From an uncultured Tateyamaria sp. (GTDB lineage Bacteria; Pseudomonadota; Alphaproteobacteria; Rhodobacterales; Rhodobacteraceae), in assembly GCF_947497045.1 (NCBI RefSeq), contig NZ_CANMEU010000002.1, forward strand, positions 310,001 to 374,000: DNA of 64,000 bases. The letters run 5' to 3'. Positions 1 to 9,839 of the stretch are shown one piece after another; position 1 is the stretch's first letter, and the number at the start of each line of letters is the position of its first letter. The notes beneath the pieces are model-generated. The model had not been told where the DNA came from. It saw only the letters and a program-made list of their open reading frames with translations, and ran no database searches. Both the position numbers and the translations under genes were made by a program.

Positions 1-1628
1 CCAATGACCCGCATCTGGGCTTTTCCGCCCCCGCGATCTGGTATCTGGCGCGGCTCGAGTTGCGCACAGGCGGTGTCATCGGGGGCAGCATTCCGGGCCT
101 GCCACTGATCCTGACGGGGCGCTCGGATCGCCTTGGGTGGGGGCTGACGACGGCTTACGTCGATGACCAAGACGTGATGATCGAAGAGCTGAACCCCGAC
201 AACCCCGAAGAATACCGCACACCGGACGGGTTCAAAGCATTCGACTCCCGCGCCTCGATCATCGAGATCAAGGGGGCCGATCCCATCACCCTCACCCTGC
301 GTTGGTCTGACAACGGCCCCGTCCTGCCCGGCAGTTTCCGCAACCTTGGCACCATCACCCCGCCCGGCCATGTGGCAGCACTCGCCTGGACGGTGCTCAG
401 CCCCAATGACACCTCCGTCAGCGGCGGTTTGGGGATCATGCAGGCCCAGACCGTGGCCGAGGCGATCACCGCCTCCGAGGCGCATATCGCGCCCGCCCAG
501 AACCTCACCCTCGTGGATCGGGGCAGCATCGCGATGAAGACAGTCGGTGCGATCCCGCGCCGGGATGCCAATCACCAAAGTCAGGGGCGCATGCCCGCCC
601 TTGGCTGGCGTCCCGAAAACCGCTGGCAGGGCCGGATGCCCTACACCTCGAATCCCGGCTTTGTGTCGCCCATTGGCGGGATCCTGGGCAACACCAACAA
701 CAAGACGGTCGACCGCCCCTTTCCCAACCACGTGAGCTTTCACTGGGGGGACACGCAGCGGGTGCAACGCTGGAAACGGCTGATGCAGGCGCGCGAGGTG
801 CACACCCGCGACAGTTTCATCGAGGCGCAGCTGGACACCGTCAGCTTCACCGCGCGCTCGCTGTTGCCGCTGATCGGGGCAGAGCTATGGTTCACGGGCG
901 AAGCCGCCCCCGATGGCACCGCCGAACGGCAACGCCAGCGTGCACTGGCCCTGCTGGCCGAATGGAACGGCGAGATGAACGAACACTGGCCCGAGCCGTT
1001 GATCTATGCCGCGTGGTTGCGCGCATTGCAGGACCGGATGGCGCGTGATGATCTGGGGCCGCTGGCCGATGCGCTGACCCATGTGGAGCCGCTGTTCATC
1101 GAACGTGCCTTTCGCGATGTGGACGGGGCGGCGGTGTGGTGCGACGTGCGCCAATCCGCCCCCGTCGAGACCTGCGCGGACATGGCGCGCCTGTCGCTGG
1201 ATGATGCGCTGGTCTGGATTGCGGAAAACTGGGGCACACAGCTGGAATCCCTGCGATGGGGGGACGCGCATCAGGCAACGCACGACCATGCGGTCTTGGG
1301 CGAAGTGCCGATCCTGCGCTATTTCGTCAACATCCGCCAATCGACCTCGGGCGGTGACAATACCCTGCAACGCGGGCTGACCCGTGGCACCGGTCCTGAC
1401 CCGTTTGAGAATGTGCACGGGGCGGGCTATCGCGGCGTCTATGATTTTGCCGATCCCAACTCTTCGGTCTTCGTGATTTCGACCGGACAGTCGGGCCACT
1501 TCCTGTCGCGCCACTATGACGATCTGGCGCAACTGTGGCGGCGGGGCGAATATATCCCGATGTCGCTGGATGAAGGGCTGGCACGGGCAGCGGCGGTCGG
1601 CATCACCCGGCTCGAACCGCTGCAATGA
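1..1628 (+). CDS. Penicillin acylase family protein (5' truncated by window edge)
   Basis: The frame stays open upstream of the listed [22 protein letters not shown]... then [22 protein letters not shown], typical of the penicillin amidase beta chain. Confidence 0.9.
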   Translation, partial: NDPHLGFSAPAIWYLARLELRTGGVIGGSIPGLPLILTGRSDRLGWGLTTAYVDDQDVMIEELNPDNPEEYRTPDGFKAFDSRASIIEIKGADPITLTLRWSDNGPVLPGSFRNLGTITPPGHVAALAWTVLSPNDTSVSGGLGIMQAQTVAEAITASEAHIAPAQNLTLVDRGSIAMKTVGAIPRRDANHQSQGRMPALGWRPENRWQGRMPYTSNPGFVSPIGGILGNTNNKTVDRPFPNHVSFHWGDTQRVQRWKRLMQAREVHTRDSFIEAQLDTVSFTARSLLPLIGAELWFTGEAAPDGTAERQRQRALALLAEWNGEMNEHWPEPLIYAAWLRALQDRMARDDLGPLADALTHVEPLFIERAFRDVDGAAVWCDVRQSAPVETCADMARLSLDDALVWIAENWGTQLESLRWGDAHQATHDHAVLGEVPILRYFVNIRQSTSGGDNTLQRGLTRGTGPDPFENVHGAGYRGVYDFADPNSSVFVISTGQSGHFLSRHYDDLAQLWRRGEYIPMSLDEGLARAAAVGITRLEPLQ

Positions 1629-2170
1629 CCACGATCCTGTTCAACAAGCCCTTTGGAGTGTTGTCGCAATTCACCGACAAGGGTACGGAAGGATCGCCTC
1701 GCCCCACCCTGTCAGCGTTCATTGACGTGCCAGGTGTCTATCCGGCCGGGCGGCTCGATCGCGACAGCGAAGGGCTGATGATGCTGACCAGCGATGGCGC
1801 ATTGCAGGCCCGGATCGCACACCCCAAGTTCAAGGCCCCCAAGACCTATTGGGTGCAGGTCGAGGGCAAGGCTGACGACGATGCGCTGCGGGCGCTGGCC
1901 TCGGGTGTCACGCTGAAGGACGGGCCGACCAAGCCCGCGACGGCCATCCGCATGGATGCACCCCCGGACCTGTGGCCGCGCAACCCGCCAATCAGGGTGC
2001 GCAAATCGGTGCCCGACAGCTGGCTGTCATTGACCTTGCGCGAGGGGCGCAACCGGCAGGTGCGGCGGATGACGGCGCATGTGGGATTTCCCACCCTGCG
2101 GTTGATCCGGGCGCAAATTGGGGAGTGGTCTGTAGACGGGCTAGCCCCCGGCGAGTGGCGGGCGATCTGA
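1625..2170 (+). CDS. Pseudouridine synthase, RluE/RsuA family
   Basis: [45 protein letters not shown] motifs; ATGA overlap with upstream gene. Confidence 0.9.
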   Translation: MTTILFNKPFGVLSQFTDKGTEGSPRPTLSAFIDVPGVYPAGRLDRDSEGLMMLTSDGALQARIAHPKFKAPKTYWVQVEGKADDDALRALASGVTLKDGPTKPATAIRMDAPPDLWPRNPPIRVRKSVPDSWLSLTLREGRNRQVRRMTAHVGFPTLRLIRAQIGEWSVDGLAPGEWRAI

Positions 2171-2218
2171 CCACGCATCCTGTCAGGGCTGCCCTTTGGA
2201 ATAAGGTCGCAAAGGGCG

Positions 2219-3493
2219 TCAGAGCCCGTCAAAGCGCGCCTTTTGAATGGCACTCCAGCGGACGTCGAAGGCAAAGCCATTCTCGTCCTGCCGTTCGGCT
2301 TCAACCACGTCCTGTTCGAACAACCACGCGCGTTTGCGGCCCTCGGCATATGGCAGCACAACCGTTTCCGTGATGACGGTGCCTTGCAGGGTCTCGGCCA
2401 CATGGGTCAGGAGTGCGTCAATCCCCTCACCGGTGATCGCGGACATGGCAAACACCCCGTCTTCGCGCGCGGCGCGGGCGCGCACGGCGTCGGCTTCTTC
2501 GGCGGGCAACAGGTCGATCTTGTTCCAGACTTCGAATTGGGTGCGCTCATCGCCGACACCGAGATCACCAAGGATTGTCTGCACATCCTCGGCCTGCGCC
2601 TCGGTTTCGGGATGCGAGATGTCGCGCACATGCAGCACGATGTCAGCGGCCAGCACCTCTTCGAGGGTGGCGCGGAAGGACGCAACCAGTTCCGTGGGCA
2701 GATCCGAGATGAAACCCACCGTGTCGGACAGGATCACCTCGGGGCCATCCTCCAGTTCGACCCGGCGCATGGTCGGATCGAGCGTGGCAAAAAGCATGTC
2801 CTTGGCCATCACATCCGCCCCCGTCAGGCGGTTGAACAAAGTGGATTTACCCGCGTTGGTATATCCCACCAGAGCCACAATCGGATAAGGTACCTTGGCG
2901 CGCGCGGCACGGTGCAGGGTGCGGGTCTTGACCACCTTGTCGAGTTGACGGCGCAAGCGCACAAGTTGGGTGTCGATGGCGCGACGGTCCGCTTCGATCT
3001 GGGTCTCGCCCGGCCCGCCCACAAAGCCCAGCCCCCCCCGTTGTCGCTCAAGGTGGGTCCAGGCGCGCACCAGCCGCGTGCGCTGATAGCTGAGTGCAGC
3101 CATTTCGACCTGCAAAACACCCTCGCGGGTCGCGGCGCGGTCCGAGAAGATTTCGAGGATCAACCCGGTGCGGTCGAGCAGTTTGACCTTCCACGCCTTT
3201 TCAAGATTGCGCTGCTGCACAGGCGTCACGGGGCCGTCGATCAGGACCAGTTCGACCTCGGCGTCGTGGATCAGCTTGCCCAATTCCTCAATCTTGCCCG
3301 AGCCAAACAGCAAACCTGCCCGAACTTTAGGCAGTGGGACGATCGTTTCGCCCACAACCTGCAATTCAGGTAGCGCATGGGCCAGAGACACAGCTTCGGC
3401 CAGCGCGAACTTGGGCTCGCGCCGGTCCTTGTCGGCTTTGATATCGGGGTGGAGAACCCAGGCGCGGGTAAATTCCGGCTGCTCACCCATCAA
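2219..3493 (-). CDS. hflX: GTPase HflX
   Basis: [39 protein letters not shown]; adjacent to hfq. Confidence 0.96.
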
Positions 3494-3729
3494 GAAGCGT
3501 CTTCGCCCTCATAGAGGCTGATGGGCTGGCTTGGCATGATCGTCGAGATCGCGTGTTTGTAGACCAGCTGGCTTTGCCCATCCCGGCGCAAAAGCACACA
3601 AAAGTTGTCAAACCACGTGATAACACCCTGCAACTTCACGCCGTTGATCAGGAAAATTGTCACGGGCACCTTGGTTTTGCGTACGTGGTTTAGAAATGCA
3701 TCTTGTAAATTCTGTCTGTCCGAAGCCAT
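3490..3729 (-). CDS. hfq: RNA chaperone Hfq
   Basis: [43 protein letters not shown]...[17 protein letters not shown]; start placed at 3729 rather than 3822. Confidence 0.97.
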
Positions 3730-3858
3730 GTCGGTAAACCCTTTTTTTCTTGCTTTGGCCTGCGGATCAGGCCCTCCCTCGGCGCAGAGTATGTCGCGGG
3801 GGTTGCGAAGATTCCACCCCAAAAAACAGTCCGTTACGGACCTAGTGCGTACACCCGC

Positions 3859-5406
3859 CTAGCCGCGCCACAAATCCGGCGTGAAAAGAGCGATGATCGC
3901 CAGTGTCTCAAGGCGACCCAGCACCATGGCTGCGACAAAGATGCTTTTGGCCGCACCACTCATTTCGATCAGTTGAATGGGCATGTCAGCGGCCACATCC
4001 AGCAAGGGACCGGTGGTGGACAGGCCCGCAATCGCGATGATCAGGGCCGTGTCAAAATCGACCCCCGCCAGCGACAGCAGGATCGACACCAGCGCCAGCG
4101 TCAGCGCGAACAGCATGAAAAAGATCCACGCGATGAAAGCCCCGCCCTTTTGCAGGCGCCCGCTCATCGTGGCTGCCCCCCCAACAGAGGACGGATGCAC
4201 CAACCGCTCCATCTCGCGCAGGCCGTTCTTGTAAAGCGCATAGACCCGCAACAACTTCACCCCGCCCGCCGTGGTGGCGACCCCGCCCCCCACAAGAGCC
4301 AACCCCATCAGCAACAGCCCAGGCGTTTGCAGGCCGGACCACGCCTGCGCGTCCACCCAGTTGGCCGATGCAAAACCGGTGGTCGTCAGGAAAGAAAGCA
4401 CCGTGAACGCACTGCCCCACAGCGCGCGGCCCGCATCGCGCAACTCGTCTTCGGCGGCGACATCGAATGCCCCGATGAAATGGCGAAAGAACAGGACAAG
4501 CGGCACCACGATCATCAGCGCAATCCCGATCCGAAATTCAGGGTCCCGCCGCAGCCCACCAGCATCGGCGGTGACCGTATCGGTCGAAAAGGTCAGCCGC
4601 GACAGCGCAAACAGCATAAACAGCAACATGACCGCTTCGCCCGCGATCCCTGCCCCTGCGCCCGTCAGCCCACCCACCGGCGAGATGCCGGAGGTCGCCA
4701 TGATCGCCATCGCGTGACACACCGCCGTCAGGGCCGGATCACCGCCGATCGCCAGCAACACCCACAGCAGCAGCGTCAGCGCCAGATAGATCGGCACCAG
4801 CACCACCGCCACCTTGGCAATCCGCTTGCGCACCTCGGGGGCGGTCATCCCGAAATCACGCGAGGACTTGCGCCCCCGTTCAGCCCGTGCCGTAACTTCG
4901 AACCCCCCAAGGTTCAGAGGGGCCAGAATGGCCGAGGCCGCCACCCACATCATCAGCCCACCCATCCAGCCCACAATGGCACGCCACAGATGCAGCGGCC
5001 CATTCAGGCGACCGGGATCCTCAAACAGCGTGGCCCCCGTGGTGGTGATCGCACTGACCATTTCGACATAGGCGTTCAGAAAGGTGGTGGTGCGCAGCCC
5101 CTCATAGAACGGGACGGCCAGGATCGCCGGTAGAAACACAAACGCACATAGCAACGACAACAAGGGACCAAGCGTGCCATAGCGCGTCTCGCGGCCCGCA
5201 TGGGCCAGCCCGATCAGTGCAAAGGCCGCCAATCCCAGCAATCCGCTGTATAAAAACGCCCGTGCAGCGGCCAGTTCGCGCACGACGCCCCCATAAACGG
5301 CAGGCACCAGCATGGCTGCGGAAAAAAGCCCGACCAACAGCAGAAACAGCGGCAATTGCGCGATGCTGGCCCACAATCCGGGGCGCTGGTGGGCGCGATC
5401 CGACAT
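3859..5406 (-). CDS. trkH: TrkH family potassium uptake protein
   Basis: Multi-TM, SAITTTGATLF, MATSGISPVGG, TTTGFAS filter-like repeats; next to trkA. Confidence 0.93.
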   Translation of the reverse strand: MSDRAHQRPGLWASIAQLPLFLLLVGLFSAAMLVPAVYGGVVRELAAARAFLYSGLLGLAAFALIGLAHAGRETRYGTLGPLLSLLCAFVFLPAILAVPFYEGLRTTTFLNAYVEMVSAITTTGATLFEDPGRLNGPLHLWRAIVGWMGGLMMWVAASAILAPLNLGGFEVTARAERGRKSSRDFGMTAPEVRKRIAKVAVVLVPIYLALTLLLWVLLAIGGDPALTAVCHAMAIMATSGISPVGGLTGAGAGIAGEAVMLLFMLFALSRLTFSTDTVTADAGGLRRDPEFRIGIALMIVVPLVLFFRHFIGAFDVAAEDELRDAGRALWGSAFTVLSFLTTTGFASANWVDAQAWSGLQTPGLLLMGLALVGGGVATTAGGVKLLRVYALYKNGLREMERLVHPSSVGGAATMSGRLQKGGAFIAWIFFMLFALTLALVSILLSLAGVDFDTALIIAIAGLSTTGPLLDVAADMPIQLIEMSGAAKSIFVAAMVLGRLETLAIIALFTPDLWRG

Positions 5407-6782
5407 CAGAAAAAGTCGATGGACACCTGCATCAGGCGCTCCACCTCGGGCACGTCTTTGGCCAGCGCAAAGATCGCGATCACATCGCCCTCATCAATGC
5501 GGGTGTGGCCGAAAGGTCGGATCACATCCACGCCCTTGCGCACGGCCCCGATCAGCACGCCCTCGGGAAAGTCGATCTCGTTGATCTTCTTGCCCGCCAG
5601 CGGCGAGGTCGACAGCACTTCGGCCTCAATCACCTCGGCATCCGCATCCCCGATGGAATAGACAGAACGCACGCGCCCGTGCCGAATATGGCGCAGGATC
5701 GAGGACACGGTGGTGGCGCGCGGGTTGATATAGGCGTCAATGCCAAGAGGGCCCATCATCGGCACAAGGGTCGGATCGTTGATCAGCGCAATGGCGTAAG
5801 GGCAGCCCTCGGACTTGGCGCGCACCGCGGCCAGCATGTTCGTCTTGTCATCATCCGTCACCGCCAGCATCGCATCCGCCCGCGAAATCCCCGCCTCGGC
5901 CAGCAGGGTCACGTCCAGCCCGTCGCCATTCAGCACGATGGTGCGTTCCAGCGCCTCAGCCGCCAGTTCGGCGCAGCGCCGTGCGCGTTCGATCACCTTG
6001 ACGCGCACCCGCTTGGCGCGTTTTTCCAGCGCGCGGGCAACCGTCAGGCCGACATTGCCCCCGCCCACAAGCACCACACGTTCCTGCTTGGCCATGGTCT
6101 TGCCAAACACTTCCATGGTGCGCGGCACATCGTCCACATGGGAAAAGACATAGGCCTCGTCCCCCTCGAACAACTGATCGCTGGCTTCGGGGGCAAACAG
6201 GGTGCCGTCGCGGCGCACGCCCACGACCACCACGCGCAAGGTGGAAAACAGGTCGGTCAACTGGCGCAGCGGCGTGTTGAGGACCGGGCAATCGGCATCC
6301 AGCGCAATGCCCAGAAGCTGGGCCTGCCCGTCAATGAACAGCTCTGTATCAAAGGCCGCAGGCGCGCTGAGGCGTTGCAGCGCCGCGGCCGCGACTTCGC
6401 GCTCGGGCGAGATCACCACGTCGATGGGCATGTGATCGCGCCGATACAGGTCGGAATAGATCGCGGTCAGATAGGATTGGCTGCGCAGCCGCGCGATCTT
6501 GCGGTTGATGCCAAAGACCGAGTGGGCCACCTGACAGGTCACCATGTTGACCTCGTCCGAATGGGTGGCCGCAATGATCATGTCCGCATCGCGCGCGCCC
6601 GCCCGGTCCAGAACGTCCGGGTAGCTCGCGAAACCCGCAACCCCTTGAACATCAAGCGTATCCGTCGCACGACGCACCAGTTCAGGGTCGTTGTCGACCA
6701 CGGTGACGTCGTTGCGTTCACCCGAAAGGTGGCGGGCAATCTGCCAGCCGACCTGACCTGCCCCACAGATGATGACTTTCAT
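5406..6782 (-). CDS. trkA: Trk system potassium transporter TrkA
   Basis: MKVIICGAGQVGWQIARHL N-terminus, two RCK/TrkA-N/C repeats. Confidence 0.95.
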   Translation of the reverse strand: MKVIICGAGQVGWQIARHLSGERNDVTVVDNDPELVRRATDTLDVQGVAGFASYPDVLDRAGARDADMIIAATHSDEVNMVTCQVAHSVFGINRKIARLRSQSYLTAIYSDLYRRDHMPIDVVISPEREVAAAALQRLSAPAAFDTELFIDGQAQLLGIALDADCPVLNTPLRQLTDLFSTLRVVVVGVRRDGTLFAPEASDQLFEGDEAYVFSHVDDVPRTMEVFGKTMAKQERVVLVGGGNVGLTVARALEKRAKRVRVKVIERARRCAELAAEALERTIVLNGDGLDVTLLAEAGISRADAMLAVTDDDKTNMLAAVRAKSEGCPYAIALINDPTLVPMMGPLGIDAYINPRATTVSSILRHIRHGRVRSVYSIGDADAEVIEAEVLSTSPLAGKKINEIDFPEGVLIGAVRKGVDVIRPFGHTRIDEGDVIAIFALAKDVPEVERLMQVSIDFF

Positions 6783-6952
6783 CGTTGTTCCCGTGTTGGG
6801 GCGCGCGCATGCGCCGCCATTTCAGCCACATGGCATGACAGACCGGGCGGCCCCGGTCAACGCTTTGGCCCAATGGCGGGTTTCGTTCAAAGTGAACTCA
6901 ATGACGCAAATGGCAATTGTCAAAACGCGGGGCTTGGGTCACTCTTGGCTTT

Positions 6953-7417
6953 ATGCGGGTTGTTGTTTCACTTTTGGTGCTGATGGGGTTGGGCGGATGC
7001 GCGCCTGTGTCCACCTATTATGCGGAAGGCGTCAGTTTTGCGCAGCTTGAACGGGACAACACGCGCTGCGATGTGGCCGCCTTGCGCGATGCGCCGGTTG
7101 CGACCCAAACCCGGCAGTACCCCCCACGCTATATCTCGCGCCGGGTCTGCGATCACAAAGGGCACTGCTACAATCGGGGCGGATATTGGGTTCCGGGCGA
7201 GATTTACACGGTCGATGTGAACGCCGACCTGCGTGCCCGCGTCAAATCGCTGTGTATGGGGGATCGCGGCTATCGCCCTGTCGAGGTACCCGTCTGCCCG
7301 CGCGGTGTGGCCGAGGCCGCGCCGCTTGGCCCCTCGCCCGTGCTGCCCCGTCTCAACTCCGCCAGCTGTGCCATCCGCACCGAAGGTGGTGGATTTCGGA
7401 TCGTCACCCAAGGATAA
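6953..7417 (+). CDS. Putative lipoprotein of unknown function
   Basis: MRVVVSLLVLMGLGGCAPVSTYY: signal peptide plus lipobox LGGC; start re-placed at 6953. Confidence 0.7.
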   Translation: MRVVVSLLVLMGLGGCAPVSTYYAEGVSFAQLERDNTRCDVAALRDAPVATQTRQYPPRYISRRVCDHKGHCYNRGGYWVPGEIYTVDVNADLRARVKSLCMGDRGYRPVEVPVCPRGVAEAAPLGPSPVLPRLNSASCAIRTEGGGFRIVTQG

Positions 7418-7419
7418 AC

Positions 7420-8430
7420 ATGACTGATCTACACCGTGCAAAGGCCTGCGTGCAGGCCCACCACGCCGCCCTTGCGCGCGCCGATACGGGCAATGTGGGG
7501 GCCGCGCTTGCCGAGCATCTGAGCACAGATGCGACGTGGCGCGGGATGCACCCGTTTCATGTCCAGACCGGCCCTGCGGCCATTGCCGAAGCGTTCTGGG
7601 CTCCTTTGTTGCAGGCCATGTCACGGATACAGCGGCGTCAGGATATCTTCTTTGCCGGGCAGAACCATCTGGATGAGGGTGGTGCCACATGGGTTGCCTC
7701 CATGGGGCATCTGATGGCGCTGTTTGATGCCCCGTTTCTGGGCATCCAGCCAACCCGCAAGATCGTGATGATCCGCTATGCCGAGTTCTCGCGGGTCGAG
7801 AACGACCGGATCGTGGAACAGGCACTGTTCGTGGACCTGCTGCACCTGATGGCGCAGGCGGGCCAGTACCCCCTGCCCGACATGACAGCCGCCCAACTGG
7901 TGCAACCGGGGCCGGCGACCCATGACGGGCTCTTGTTCGAAGATCAGGACCCCGCCGAAGGGCAAAAGACCCTCGACCGCATCCACGCGATGATGCACGC
8001 CATTGATCAGGCCAATGCAGGCGCGCCGCCCCTCACCCCGCAGCAAGAACTGGCGCGCGACTGGAATGACGACATGATCTGGTGGGGGCCGACCGGGATC
8101 GGGGCCACCTACACGATTGATCGCTATATCGAGCAGCATCAGCGCCCGTTCCGCACCCAACTGGGTGCGCGCATTTTCAACGGACACATCTGCCGCATGG
8201 CCGAAGGCCGCTATGGCGGGTTTTTCGGCTGGCCGAACCTGACGATGGACTGCACGGGGCCGTTTCTGGGCCTGCCTCCGTCCGGGCGAAAGGCAGATAT
8301 GCGCGTGGTCGACATCTATCGGCGCGACGGCGACAAGCTGGCCGAGAACTGGGTGTTCATCGACATCCTGCACTTTCTGAACATGCAGGGGCTGGACGTG
8401 CTGGCGCAGCTTGGGACGCGGGCGCGCTAG
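7420..8430 (+). CDS. SnoaL-like / ester cyclase family protein, probably two tandem NTF2-like domains
   Basis: Two segments with W..M/I...GP..I...Y/F layout and matching endings VEQALFVDLLHLMAQAGQYPL and LAENWVFIDILHFLNMQGLDVL. Confidence 0.7.
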   Translation: MTDLHRAKACVQAHHAALARADTGNVGAALAEHLSTDATWRGMHPFHVQTGPAAIAEAFWAPLLQAMSRIQRRQDIFFAGQNHLDEGGATWVASMGHLMALFDAPFLGIQPTRKIVMIRYAEFSRVENDRIVEQALFVDLLHLMAQAGQYPLPDMTAAQLVQPGPATHDGLLFEDQDPAEGQKTLDRIHAMMHAIDQANAGAPPLTPQQELARDWNDDMIWWGPTGIGATYTIDRYIEQHQRPFRTQLGARIFNGHICRMAEGRYGGFFGWPNLTMDCTGPFLGLPPSGRKADMRVVDIYRRDGDKLAENWVFIDILHFLNMQGLDVLAQLGTRAR

Positions 8431-9839
8431 CCCGCCTCGCTGTCAGCCTCGTCCAGATGCGCCACCCGCGCGCCCGCCTTGGACGAGGTCACGACGCCGA
8501 GCGATTTCAGCTTGCGGTGCAGGGCCGAGCGTTCCATGCCGACGAAATTCGCGGTGCGGCTGATGTTGCCGCCAAAACGGTTGATCTGGGTCAGCAGGTA
8601 TTCACGCTCGAACGCCTCGCGTGCCTCGCGCAGCGGCAAAGTCGCCAGCGCCCCCGACAGCACCACCCGTCCCTCTTCGCCCGTTGGCTCGTCGGAACCG
8701 GGCAATTCACGCGCCTCGATGGGTCCAGTGCCCTCGCCAAGGATCAGCACCCGTTCGACCATGTTCTTGAGTTGGCGCACGTTGCCGGGCCACACCATCG
8801 TTTGCAGCAGGGCCGAGGCATCTTCGCTTAAGTCACGCTTGGGCAGACCCTGGGCGGTGTTGAATTCCTCGATGAAATGGGCGGCCAGAACGGGAATATC
8901 CTCGCGCCGTTCCTCAAGGCTGGGCACCGGGATCGGCACCACATTCAGGCGGTGATACAGCTCCTGACGGAAGGTTTCAGCCGCAATCGCCTGTTCCAGA
9001 TCGCGGTTGGTCGAGGAAATCACACGCAGATCGACGCGCACCTTGTCGGTGCCGCCAACCCGTTGAAATTGTTGATCAACCAGCACCCGCAGGATCTTGG
9101 ATTGTGTGCCGATGGGCATATCGGCCACCTCATCGAAATAGATCACTCCGCCATGAGCCTGCTCCAGCAGCCCCTTTTCGATGCCGCGCTCGGGCGTTTC
9201 GCGACCAAACAGGACTTCTTCCATGTTTTCAGGCGCAACCCCCGCGCAATTGACGGTGACGAAGGGGGCATCCGCGCGGTTGGATTTGGCGTGAATATAG
9301 CGGGCGGCGACCTCTTTGCCCGACCCCGCAGGGCCGGTCAGCATCACGCGGCCATTGGATTTGGTGACCTTGTCAAGTTGCGAAATCAAGCCGCGGAAGC
9401 TGGCCGAGGATCCGACGATTGCAGATTGCGCGACCTCGGGGCGGCGCAGGCTTTGATTCTCGCGGCGCAGGCGCGAGGTTTCCATGGCGCGGCGGATGAC
9501 CACCAGCAACTGATCGATGTTGAAGGGCTTTTCGATGAAGTCATAGGCCCCCTGCTTGATCGCGGCGACCGCAATTTCGATATTGCCATGGCCCGAAATG
9601 ATGACCACCGGCACGTCCGGGTTATCGCGTTTGACCGTCTTGAGGATGTCGATCCCGTCCATCCGGCTGTCCTTGAGCCAGATGTCGAGGATCATCAGCG
9701 CGGGCGCGGCCGTGTTGATCGACGCCATTGCATCGTCCGAATTGCCCGCCAATCGCGTGGCATAGCCCTCGTCCTCAAGAATATCCGAGATCAGTTCCCG
9801 AATATCGCGCTCATCATCCACGATCAAAATGTCGCTCAT
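8427..9839 (-). CDS. ntrX: Nitrogen regulation response regulator NtrX
   Basis: Receiver domain ILIVDDERDIRELI, AAA+ domain, Fis-type HTH NISRTANFVGMERSALHRKLKSLGV; overlaps ntrY. Confidence 0.93.
   Translation of the reverse strand: MSDILIVDDERDIRELISDILEDEGYATRLAGNSDDAMASINTAAPALMILDIWLKDSRMDGIDILKTVKRDNPDVPVVIISGHGNIEIAVAAIKQGAYDFIEKPFNIDQLLVVIRRAMETSRLRRENQSLRRPEVAQSAIVGSSASFRGLISQLDKVTKSNGRVMLTGPAGSGKEVAARYIHAKSNRADAPFVTVNCAGVAPENMEEVLFGRETPERGIEKGLLEQAHGGVIYFDEVADMPIGTQSKILRVLVDQQFQRVGGTDKVRVDLRVISSTNRDLEQAIAAETFRQELYHRLNVVPIPVPSLEERREDIPVLAAHFIEEFNTAQGLPKRDLSEDASALLQTMVWPGNVRQLKNMVERVLILGEGTGPIEARELPGSDEPTGEEGRVVLSGALATLPLREAREAFEREYLLTQINRFGGNISRTANFVGMERSALHRKLKSLGVVTSSKAGARVAHLDEADSEAG

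Noticed and set aside
2243-3373. Long antisense ORF opposite hflX (376 aa), and similar long ORFs opposite trkH, trkA, ntrC, guaA, uup
   Set aside because: Shadow ORFs expected at high GC; low-complexity His/Gln/Arg-rich translations and strong homology on the opposite strand.
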